Origin: a bacterium
GTDB taxonomy: Bacteria > Electryoneota > RPQS01
Reading direction: 5' to 3'
Length of the DNA: 64,000 nucleotides
Assembly: GCA_016703065.1 (NCBI GenBank)
Contig: JADJCU010000001.1
Span: forward strand, 744,001-808,000
Shown: one piece after another, positions 1 through 6,967 of the stretch
How positions within the stretch are numbered: position 1 is the stretch's first letter
How the letters are laid out: every line of letters starts with the position of its first letter
The notes under the pieces: generated by a model
Databases searched by the model: none
Told to the model about the DNA's origin: nothing
What the model saw: only the letters and a program-made list of their open reading frames with translations
Program-made: the position numbers and the translations under genes

Positions 1-180
1 CCGGTGCGGCTTGAACTCTTTGACACCGGAGGGAGACTTGTGCGGACGCTCTATGAAGCGCAAACCAGCGGACGCGCCGTTGTGCGCGTCTCGCTCGAAG
101 GAATGCCCAGCGGCGTATACATCTATCGGATCGGGACACCGGAAACGGAACTAAGCAACAAGATGCTATTGATCAGATAA
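1..180 (+). CDS. T9SS cargo protein, C-terminal end only (5' truncated by window)
   Basis: The first 59 codons are open from base 1 and end in TAA at 178-180. The peptide has the layout of a type IX secretion type A sorting domain: a strand (RLELFDTGGRLVRTL), a second strand, then the PSGVYIYRI core and a short tail ending KMLLIR. Such domains send a protein through the outer membrane T9SS pore and are then removed. The functional part of the protein lies upstream of the window, so its activity is unknown. The downstream protease gene starts 11 bases later and may be cotranscribed. Confidence 0.75.
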   Translation, partial: PVRLELFDTGGRLVRTLYEAQTSGRAVVRVSLEGMPSGVYIYRIGTPETELSNKMLLIR

Positions 181-191
181 AGGGGTCGGAA

Positions 192-971
192 ATGAAGAAG
201 ATTGCGCTATTGGCCGCGCTGGTCTGCGCGGCGGTGATTGTGACGTGTTACACCAACCCCGAGACGGGCCGGAAGGGGCTGATGCTGCTCAACTCGTCAC
301 AGGAGGCGTCGCTTGGGTTATCGGCGTTTCAGGACATCAAGAAGAACACGCCGCGCACGACGAACGCGAGCGAGCAGGCGCTGGTCGAAAAAGTGGGCCG
401 CAAAATCTCGGGCGTCGTGAAGCTGTCGAACGCGCAGTGGGAGTACGTCTGCTTCAAGTCGGAGGAGCCAAATGCGTTCTGTCTCCCGGGCGGCAAGATC
501 GGCGTGTACAACGCGATTCTTCCGATCACACAAAATGAAGCGGGGCTGGCCGCGGTAATGGGACATGAAGTCGCGCACGCGACCGCGCGGCACGGCGGCG
601 AGCGTATGAGCGAATCGCTCTTAATCAGTCTGGGCGGCATCGCGCTGGATGTTGCGATGGCCGAAAAGCCCGAAGAGACACGGCAGCTTGCGCTCGGCGC
701 ATACGGCGTGGGCACGACCTTGGGCCGCACGCTGCCGCACTCGCGTTCGCAAGAGCTCGAAGCGGATCGTATGGGCCTGCTCTATATGGCGCGCGCAGGA
801 TACGATCCGCGCGAAGCCGTGAAATTCTGGAAGCGCTTCAAAGATTTCAAAGGCGCAGGCGGGAGCGTCCCCGCGTTCCTGTCCACGCACCCCACCGACG
901 ACCGCCGAATCGCCCAACTTGAAGAATTAATGCCCGAAGCCATCGCAGAATACGAAAAGCACAGGAAGTGA
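192..971 (+). CDS. M48 family metalloprotease, probable lipoprotein (LoiP/BepA-like)
   Basis: A 259-residue zinc protease of the M48 family, which acts on periplasmic or outer membrane proteins. HEVAH at residues 125-129 gives the two histidine ligands and the catalytic glutamate. The third ligand is expected in SQELEADRMG at about 186-195 (E188 or E190). The N-terminus is a signal sequence ending in Cys19 followed by TNPETGR, similar to the lipoprotein start of LoiP-type M48 proteins (C-x-NP-TGR). No TPR domain follows, so it is the short LoiP type rather than BepA. An AGGGG-like ribosome site lies at about 180-185. The stop overlaps the start region of the next gene. Confidence 0.88.
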   Translation: MKKIALLAALVCAAVIVTCYTNPETGRKGLMLLNSSQEASLGLSAFQDIKKNTPRTTNASEQALVEKVGRKISGVVKLSNAQWEYVCFKSEEPNAFCLPGGKIGVYNAILPITQNEAGLAAVMGHEVAHATARHGGERMSESLLISLGGIALDVAMAEKPEETRQLALGAYGVGTTLGRTLPHSRSQELEADRMGLLYMARAGYDPREAVKFWKRFKDFKGAGGSVPAFLSTHPTDDRRIAQLEELMPEAIAEYEKHRK

Positions 972-976
972 TGAAA

Positions 977-1327
977 ATGATCAGAAGAGTGGTGATCGGG
1001 TTGATCGCAGCAACGGGGCTGGTCTTTGCGGGACAGCCGCCCCACTTGCGGGTTGAAGTGGAAACGAAATACGCGTGGATCTATCAGAAGTCGATTGCGC
1101 GGGTGTGGGCGACGGCGTCCAAGGATGATACGACCCGCGTCAACGTTGGCGAGCTCTGTCTGCAGCTCGACTGTTACGGACAGCACAAGGTTTGCGAAAG
1201 CGACACGAGCTACCTCGAACTAACGGAAATCAAGCGGCGCGTAGCCACCAAAAAGAAAACCGCATACGTCAAGGCGTGGAGTAATGAAACCGCCAGCGAT
1301 ACGGTGCGCGTAGAGATGAAACCCTAA
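977..1327 (+). CDS. Small secreted protein of unknown function
   Basis: About 116 residues, beginning with a clear signal peptide (MIRRVVIGLIAATGLVFAG) and then a mature part rich in beta-prone residues with two cysteines in CLQLDC and one in KVCES. Three start codons are possible: GTG 968, ATG 971 and ATG 977. AGGAAG at 963-968 is best spaced for 977. The C-terminal half (YVKAWSNETASDTVRVEM) resembles the strand pattern of an Ig-like domain, but no family was recognised. It overlaps or abuts the M48 protease gene and is probably in the same operon. Confidence 0.6.
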   Translation: MIRRVVIGLIAATGLVFAGQPPHLRVEVETKYAWIYQKSIARVWATASKDDTTRVNVGELCLQLDCYGQHKVCESDTSYLELTEIKRRVATKKKTAYVKAWSNETASDTVRVEMKP

Positions 1328-1416
1328 TCCCCCCGGCGTGCCGCTGGACCTATTGCGTTGCGCCGTGAGCCTACGCGCAAAAGCATCTGCACGGAACCCG
1401 AAAGAGGACATTGAGC

Positions 1417-1641
1417 ATGGATCAAGTTACGATCAAGAATACACTGATTGCGGGCGTGCTCATCATCTGGGGCATCGTTGAAGCGATCTGGTGGTGGCGC
1501 GGACGCAAGGGCGCGGCCACCGGGACGGCTGCCGCCGGCAGTGCGCTCAAATCGCCGGAACGCTGGCGCAACATCTTCACGTTCGCGCTCATCGCCATTG
1601 CAGTGTGGTGGATCACAACAAATGGCTTCGCGCCGGCCTGA
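1417..1641 (+). CDS. Small two-helix membrane protein, unknown function
   Basis: A 74-residue protein with two hydrophobic segments, about residues 8-26 (IAGVLIIWGIVEAIWWW) and 52-68 (FTFALIAIAVWWITT), separated by a basic and alanine-rich linker (RGRKGAATG). It should be an inner membrane hairpin. AGAGG at 1403-1407 is spaced 9 bases from ATG 1417, which is preferred over TTG 1411. No family was recognised. Confidence 0.6.
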   Translation: MDQVTIKNTLIAGVLIIWGIVEAIWWWRGRKGAATGTAAAGSALKSPERWRNIFTFALIAIAVWWITTNGFAPA

Positions 1642-1707
1642 TGCGCAACAGGCCTCTCGGGTCGAGAGGATTCGTGTACGCAGTAAGAACAGAACAGGAG
1701 ACAGATA

Positions 1708-3440
1708 ATGATTGCACGACTGACGATTCCACTTGCACTGTTGCTTTGTGCGATCAACGTTCAGGCGCAGTGGGACATCGATAACGCCGAAACGCTGGCC
1801 TTCGCGAGCGGCGGCGTTGAGAAGCATCTGGCCGTGGATGACGCCGCGACGCTGCATGTCGTCTTTCAATCAGGTGTCCAGCTTCGTTACTATTGGCGGG
1901 AGCCTGACGCCGAGACGTGGCACGGCCCGGAAATCGTAAACGACTCGCTCTCGATGTCGAATCTCGGCGAATTTGCGATTGCGTGGAATCCGCAAAGCGA
2001 AGAACCGGTTGTTGCCTATACTTCGAACAACCATGTTTGGTTTGCGGTGCGGCAGGGGGCGGATAATTGGACGCGCAGCATGCTGAGTGACCCGAACGAA
2101 CCGGCGGTTACCCCCGACGTTGCGGTGAACGAAAATGGACAGCTCTATGTTATCTATGTCATTGAAGTCGCCGATGTCTATCAACTTGAGTTTGCCTACT
2201 ACGACGGCAGCGAAGAGTGGTGGGATGACGTGATTCCCGCCGACCTCGGCGCCTTTGGGTCGGGTGCGTCGCCGCGCATCGGTATCGATGGCGATGGCGT
2301 GGGGCACGCGCTCTTCCGTGCTGTTGGCGGCACGGGGTACAAGGTACAGCACGCGACGAACAACGAAGCCGGCGGCATGGTCTGGGAGCTTACTGATCTG
2401 CAAGTGCCCCATCCCGAAAGCTATCCCGGTGATATCGCGGTTGAAGCGAATGGCACGGTACATTGTGCGACGCAGGGCAGCGAAGGGTTCGGCATGCCGC
2501 GACCGGTGTATTACCATTCGCGCTCGCCGCAAGGAACGTGGAGTTTCGGATTGCTTATCACAGATATGTTAGCCGCAGGAACCCGGTGGTTTCCTACGAA
2601 CACAGCATGGCGGGCATGCGATGGCTGCCGCTCTCCGGGAATTTCTACACGGGCGAGATCTTCTATTCCGGGGCGCCGACCAATTGGGCGCCGGAGTATA
2701 TCTATGACAACATCAGTGCAGCGCCGGCCTTTGTAATCGATAACGACAACTTCGGACACTTGCTCCTTGAAAACGGCGGCGGCGACGTGCTCTATCTGCG
2801 CAGCGACGAGCCGCTCGCGGGCGGTATGTTTGAACCCGTCATCGAGATAACTCCCCCTGATATCGAATTCGACTCGGTTGAAGTTGGCGAAGACAGCGTC
2901 GTCGCCGTGCGACTCGAAAATACTGGCACAGGGACTCTGACGATTGTGGCCTTTGGCGTCACCGGAACAGGCTTCAGCGGGCCGCCGCAGTGGATAGTGG
3001 TGAATCTGGAGCCGGGCGCATTCATGACGACCGAGGTGCGGTTTACTCCGTTGGCCGAACAGAGCTATCTCGGCCGCGTGTTGGTGTGGAGCAATGCGTC
3101 GAGCAGTCCCGATACCATTCGTCTTTCGGGCCGCGGTTGGGTGTTTGTTGGCGACGCAACAGACGCTCCGTTGCCGCGCGTTCTTGAACTGAAACCCCTC
3201 TATCCGAATCCGTTTAACGGCGCGGTGAACGTGTCGTTCAGCTTGCCGAAGACGAGCGAGGTTTCACTCCGCGTGTACGATGTTTTAGGACGTGAAGTGG
3301 GGAGCTTAATCAACGGCATGCTAAATGCGGGCGAGCATCAGGTGGAATGGAATTGTGCTGAATGCGCGGCGGGTGTCTACCTGTTCAAGCTAAATACCGC
3401 CGGACAGACGCTGGCGCAAAAGGCGGTGTACGCGAAGTAG
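1708..3440 (+). CDS. T9SS cargo with beta-propeller-like and Hydin-like domains; frameshifted
   Basis: Two overlapping reading frames make one protein of about 577 residues. Frame 1708-2736 gives a signal peptide (cut after NVQAQ) and a repeat-rich domain like a beta-propeller (AVDDAATLHVVF, DVAVNENGQLYVIY, RIGIDGDGVGHALF). The second frame carries the rest to 3440: more propeller, an ASPM/SPD-2/Hydin-like Ig domain (IEFDSVEVGEDSVVAVRL) and a T9SS sorting domain starting PLYPNPFN and ending AVYAK. The switch lies at about 2575-2590, where LLITDM in one frame is continued by NPVVSYEHSMAG in the other. One missing base explains it. It is either an assembly error or a real pseudogene. Exported by T9SS if intact; ligand unknown. 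Confidence 0.75.
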
Positions 3441-3444
3441 CAAG

Positions 3445-3663
3445 ATGAAAGTTATCGTCTATTTCATCATTTTGGGCGTGCTTGCGGTGGCGATTGGGGC
3501 GTTCTTCTTTCGCTACGGTCGAAACAGCGCGTTCATCAACTACATCGAGACTCAGTACGGCACGTACAAGGCATGGCGGTACATCTTCATCGTGATTACA
3601 ATCGGGATCGCGCTGCGGATCGTTGCAGACTTGCCGGTAGATAATCCGTGGGTGGGCGAGTAA
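3445..3663 (+). CDS. Small membrane protein, unknown function
   Basis: A 72-residue protein starting 4 bases after the preceding stop. Residues 3-22 (VIVYFIILGVLAVAIGAFFF) form one membrane segment and 45-63 (YIFIVITIGIALRIVADL) a second, with a polar loop containing tyrosines between. It ends just before a repeat hairpin and a terminator. No family recognised. Confidence 0.6.
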   Translation: MKVIVYFIILGVLAVAIGAFFFRYGRNSAFINYIETQYGTYKAWRYIFIVITIGIALRIVADLPVDNPWVGE

Positions 3664-3667
3664 GACG

Positions 3668-3697
3668 CCCCCCAAAGTTGCAGACAACTCTTGGGGG
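3668..3697. repeat. Hairpin repeat, degenerate copy (same family as pdh operon repeats)
   Basis: CCCCCC-AAAGTTG-CAGA-CAACT-c-TT-GGGGG. Stem and CAGA loop match the repeats at 51787 and elsewhere, but the outer arm is missing and one base bulges. It lies directly after the stop of the small membrane protein. Confidence 0.7.
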
Positions 3698-3713
3698 ATA
3701 GCGGCGACAAACT

Positions 3714-3747
3714 AAAAAGAGCGACCTCACGGGATCGCTCTTTTTTT
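3714..3747. terminator. Bidirectional rho-independent terminator
   Basis: AAAAAGAGCG pairs with CGCTCTTTTT around a short loop, followed by a T run on the + strand and preceded by an A run that is a T run on the - strand. It sits between the + strand operon ending at 3663 and the convergent pilin gene ending at 3768. Confidence 0.9.
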
Positions 3748-3767
3748 CTTGTATGAGTGCTCAGTGC

Positions 3768-4175
3768 CTATTGCACCGCTGTGCCGTTGGGATCGGCCGT
3801 GACGCCGGTGTTTCCGTGGTCTTGTGCGACCACTTGAATCTCATAGCTTTCGCCGTTGTTGATCGGTGTGTAGGTGAACGACGAGAAGCTCTGGCCGTCA
3901 GGAAGAACCATGTAGTCATTGCCCGAAGGATCGACGAGGGCCGCCACGATGCCCGGAACATTGCCGTAATTCTGATCGGGATACGCACCGTGGTCAATTT
4001 CGTAGACCGCGAGGGCCTTGCGGAAGTGGTCCACGTCCGCCACTGCCGCAGTTACCTGGGCGCGATCCTGCGATGCCAGAAAACGCGGCACTGCTATCGT
4101 GGCAATGATCCCGATGATCACGATCACGACCAGAAGTTCGATCAGGGTGAATCCGCGTTGACGCTGCATATTCAA
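3768..4175 (-). CDS. Type IV pilin-like / pseudopilin protein with prepilin leader
   Basis: A 135-residue protein with a classic prepilin N-terminus: short basic leader, then G|FTLIELLVVIVIIGII. Cleavage and methylation are expected at Phe9, and Glu13 is the conserved +5 glutamate needed for assembly. The hydrophobic helix runs to about residue 30. The remainder is a small globular domain (DHFRKALAVYEIDHGAYPDQ) of the type II secretion PulG/pilin type. It may be a minor pilin or pseudopilin; no other pilus genes are in the window, so the machine it belongs to is unknown. GGAG lies 8-12 bases upstream of the ATG on the minus strand. Confidence 0.9.
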   Translation of the reverse strand: MNMQRQRGFTLIELLVVIVIIGIIATIAVPRFLASQDRAQVTAAVADVDHFRKALAVYEIDHGAYPDQNYGNVPGIVAALVDPSGNDYMVLPDGQSFSSFTYTPINNGESYEIQVVAQDHGNTGVTADPNGTAVQ

Positions 4176-4740
4176 GGGTCTCCGGCTTGAGTTCCTACAC
4201 CCTTATCGCAAGCGCAATGCCACCGGCCCACGGTTGTTTTTACAGGTTTCGCATACGGCTGCCGACCCCTGTGTTCGTTGCAGTCTGTGTCATTTGCAAC
4301 AGGTAGATTGCGAAGCGCGACTCGAGGGCAGGTCGGCATTTGCAGGTCGTTCACGCAACAACTTGTTTTCACAGCACATACAACAATTGGCCCCGACTCT
4401 GAAAAGCGACGCCGTTCCAGTCGAAATGTGCCCGTCGCGGCCCAAAAAGTTGTAATAAAAGGTTGAAAATTCGTATATTTATCAGATTTGGGGTCGATGC
4501 GGAGAGGCCCGGTTGAGGCGGGCCAATGGTGCTTGCTTAAACCAGAGAAAAAACGGGCGAAGTGGTCCGCACTCGTACTAATTCGAATTCCAGTTTGTGC
4601 GATGAAGCGCGGTGACATGACGAGTCGCATATCTTGCTTTGCGCACAACAAGAGAATGGGTAGCCAAGAGATTTGGTGATTCGTTCTGATCGACGACACG
4701 ACTGTAGCAATACAAGGAGCACATCCACAACACACAACAC
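4176..4740. other. Intergenic region without a recognised gene
   Basis: This divergent spacer lies between the pilin gene (minus) and the AsnRS-like gene (plus). Reading frames here are short or lack coding character. The long minus frame covering 4172-4951 is cysteine- and arginine-rich, matches nothing recognised and overlaps the start of the synthetase gene. The region must hold the promoters of both flanking genes; one candidate is listed at 4450. Confidence 0.5.
4450..4479 (+). promoter_or_regulatory. Possible sigma-70 type promoter for the AsnRS-like gene
   Basis: TTGTAA (4450-4455), an 18 base spacer and TATATT (4474-4479) in a locally AT-rich patch. The start codon is nearly 400 bases further on, which would mean a long leader containing the hairpins at 4741-4833. 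Weak evidence on its own. Confidence 0.35.
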
Positions 4741-4833
4741 GCAGGCAGGGCCTGCTCCGGAGGAAACCGGTAAGTAATGGCGGACAGCGAGCCGCCGCTT
4801 GAAATTCGGAATGGCGCGGACAGTGAGCCGCAC
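4741..4833 (+). promoter_or_regulatory. Hairpin-rich leader with a duplicated stem-loop
   Basis: Four short stem-loops follow each other: GCAGG/CCTGC (about 4741-4755), CCGG-AGGAAA-CCGG (4757-4770), GGCGG-acagcga-g-CCGCC (about 4779-4796) and GCGG-acagtgag-CCGC (about 4816-4831). The last two share the loop ACAGYGAG and the flank AATGGCG, so they look like a duplicated element. It ends about 40 bases before the start of a tRNA-synthetase-like gene. No known riboswitch or T-box was recognised. Confidence 0.35.
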
Positions 4834-4870
4834 CGAAACCAATCACCGTTTCAACACAAGGAGTACGATT

Positions 4871-5995
4871 ATGACGCTCGAACAGCAAGTCAAGCTGTGG
4901 CACCTCTCCACGCAAACGAGCTTTTGTCACTGGTGGGCGCGCGGTTATCACTATGTCGAAGTTCCTTCCATGGTGCGCGCGTCGGGAGCCTGTGAATTTG
5001 TGGATTCTCTGATGGAGGCGTCGCTCGACTCAAGTTTGAATTGGGCCGCGCAGCCGGTGTTCTTGAAGCAGACCGGACAGCTGCACCTCGAAGGCGCGCT
5101 CGGGCTCTTTCCCAAGACGTTTACAGTCGGCAGAAGTTTTCGCGGCGAACGCCACAACCCGTCCGACGGACGGCATTGCATGGAGTTCAGCTTGCACGAA
5201 ATTGAATTCGTCGGCGAGCAATCCGAACTCTACGGCGCGCTCTTGCAGGAGATTCAGGGCTTCGTGCAGGCGCTCGCGTCAAACATCGGCGCGCACGCGC
5301 ACGAACTGGGGATCGCGAAAGAACACGCCAAGAAGCTGCAGAAGTGGGCGAACACGCCGTTTGCCAAGCTGACATACGACGAAGCAATTGAAATCTTGCG
5401 CAAGGACGGCGAGCCGATTCAGTGGGGGATGGATTTCACGCATTGGCAGGAACTGAAGCTCGCTGAAATGTTTGGGCCGGTGTTCCTGACGAAATTTCCC
5501 GATCCAATGTGGGAGCACGCAGAGTTAGAACGCCGCGAACTGCGCGTGATTAAGTTCTTTAACATGTTTCCCGACGGCAAGGGGCGAATTGACAGCGCGG
5601 ACCTGATTCTGCCGGGCAGCGGCGAGTCGGTCGGCGCGGCGGTGCGCTTGCATCTGCTTGATCTGCTGAAAGAGCGCTTGACCAATTCGATCATGTTCGA
5701 GCATCTGGCGTCGCGTCGCTTCGAGTGGTTTGCGCGCGCCGGAAAATACGTTGAACAAGCCGACGTCGAAGCCTCGGTGCTGGCTGACTTCGCGCCGTAT
5801 ATCGAGCAGGTTTCGTCGCACGCGCTGCCCCACGCAGGCTGCGGCTTCGGGATGAACCGAATTCTGCAATCGCTCGTCGGCAAGGCCACGATTGAAGAGA
5901 TCGACGCCTTCCCCGTGACCTTTGCGAATTTCCAGCACGCGACCACGGTCGCCGTAATGGAAGCGGCGAGGGAAGGGCATCTCATCGAAGCATAA
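4871..5995 (+). CDS. Asparaginyl-tRNA synthetase-like class II core, no anticodon domain
   Basis: 374 residues from ATG 4871, chosen because AAGGAG (4857-4862) is well placed. Upstream in-frame codons are leader. The protein is the catalytic domain of the Asp/Asn/Lys class II synthetase group: motif 2 with FRGE at 90-93 and EFSLHEIEF at 105-113, and motif 3 GCGFGMNR at 323-330 with the ATP-binding arginine. The N-terminal OB-fold that binds the anticodon in AsnRS and AspRS (about 100 residues) is absent. Known stand-alone cores of this kind include the archaeal AsnRS-derived asparagine synthetase. It could make asparagine or act on another acceptor; a normal tRNA synthetase role is less likely. 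Asn replaces the usual Asp/Glu next to the motif 3 Arg. Confidence 0.8.
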   Translation: MTLEQQVKLWHLSTQTSFCHWWARGYHYVEVPSMVRASGACEFVDSLMEASLDSSLNWAAQPVFLKQTGQLHLEGALGLFPKTFTVGRSFRGERHNPSDGRHCMEFSLHEIEFVGEQSELYGALLQEIQGFVQALASNIGAHAHELGIAKEHAKKLQKWANTPFAKLTYDEAIEILRKDGEPIQWGMDFTHWQELKLAEMFGPVFLTKFPDPMWEHAELERRELRVIKFFNMFPDGKGRIDSADLILPGSGESVGAAVRLHLLDLLKERLTNSIMFEHLASRRFEWFARAGKYVEQADVEASVLADFAPYIEQVSSHALPHAGCGFGMNRILQSLVGKATIEEIDAFPVTFANFQHATTVAVMEAAREGHLIEA

Positions 5996-6001
5996 CCGCT
6001 A

Positions 6002-6051
6002 CCCCCCTATACCCCCCAAGTTGCAGTGCCAACTTTGGGGGGAGACCGGAG
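6002..6051. repeat. Hairpin repeat, degenerate copy
   Basis: CCCCCC-AA-GTTG, loop cagtgc, CAAC-TTT-GGGGGG, followed by GAGACCGGAG. The conserved tail GGGGGGAGACC is shared with the pdh operon copies. It follows the AsnRS-like gene and lies just upstream of the next gene's start, so it may end transcription of the first or shape the leader of the second. Confidence 0.75.
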
Positions 6052-6074
6052 GGCAATCCACCCGGGAGACCAAT

Positions 6075-6914
6075 TTGTTCATCGGACACGACGGCGTCGC
6101 GCTGGCGGCGAAGAAGATTGAACCAAAGCTGTCGCTCGGTTGGCTGTTGTGCTTGATTTTGATTGCCGGGTGTGCGGGGTCGCGGCAGATGCGACTTGAG
6201 TACGGAGAGTCACAATACAAATATGCTATTGATTTTAGCACTCCAAACATAGCGAAGCTTGCGAACAATCCTGCGGAGCCGCCTTTTCTAAATGGTTGGC
6301 CAAGACACTCAGCGTTGGGATTTAGTGATTTGCTGCCACTTAGTCTTCCGCGAGACGGAATACTACCACTCGATGAAATTGCGTTCGAGGAGTTTGACCC
6401 ACAACAACGGCAACTCCGCGTCTTCGAAATCAAGAAATACCGCGCGATCTTTCACGGAGCAGAGCGCGAAGAGTTTGACAAGCGCTTGAGTGATTTGCAG
6501 GCCGCGCTGCACGGAGACGCGACGCGCTTTCCCGAAATCCTACCCGCAGTGGAAGCCTATCCTGCGTTTCATGTCAACATTGCGACCGTTTGCGGCGACG
6601 GCTGGAAGGGGATTCGCAACGTCACGATGTACGTGCAGGACAACTGCCTCGTGGAAAATGGAAGGCTGTTTTACACGATGCAGGGACTGTCGAATGATGA
6701 GCGCTATTGGATTGCGGCCTATTGGCCCGTAACTGCAAGCAACCTGCCGACGCTCGATCATCAGATCACACACGACGAACTCGAAACGCTTAACTCGCCT
6801 GCGGCCTATACGGCCTACCTGGTCGGAATGATCACGCAACTCGAACAGGCGACCTATACTCCGCCGCTTGATGAGATTGACGAGATGACGAGCGGACTGA
6901 AGCTGACAGAGTAG
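6075..6914 (+). CDS. Hypothetical lipoprotein
   Basis: About 279 residues from TTG 6075, which has GGGAG 7-9 bases upstream. The same frame continues upstream to 6021 through the repeat, which is unlikely to be coding. After a polar N-region comes LSLGWLLCLILIAGC, a lipoprotein signal with lipobox LIAGC. The mature part is soluble and mixed alpha/beta (EEFDKRLSDLQAALHG, WKGIRNVTMYVQDNCLV). It contains no motif I recognise. It is followed by gyrB but is not obviously related to it. Confidence 0.65.
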   Translation: MFIGHDGVALAAKKIEPKLSLGWLLCLILIAGCAGSRQMRLEYGESQYKYAIDFSTPNIAKLANNPAEPPFLNGWPRHSALGFSDLLPLSLPRDGILPLDEIAFEEFDPQQRQLRVFEIKKYRAIFHGAEREEFDKRLSDLQAALHGDATRFPEILPAVEAYPAFHVNIATVCGDGWKGIRNVTMYVQDNCLVENGRLFYTMQGLSNDERYWIAAYWPVTASNLPTLDHQITHDELETLNSPAAYTAYLVGMITQLEQATYTPPLDEIDEMTSGLKLTE

Positions 6915-6967
6915 ATCGCTACGAAACAGAACACGTCCGACGACGGCGACACAACACAAAGATTCAC

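Noticed and set aside
4741..4833. SRP RNA or T-box in the leader of the AsnRS-like gene
   Set aside because: The GGAGGAAACC segment recalls the SRP loop, but the rest of the SRP hairpin and the T-box sequence are absent.
4172..4951. 259-residue minus-strand frame upstream of the pilin gene
   Set aside because: Cysteine- and arginine-rich sequence with no family pattern; it overlaps the start of the AsnRS-like gene and occupies the expected promoter region.
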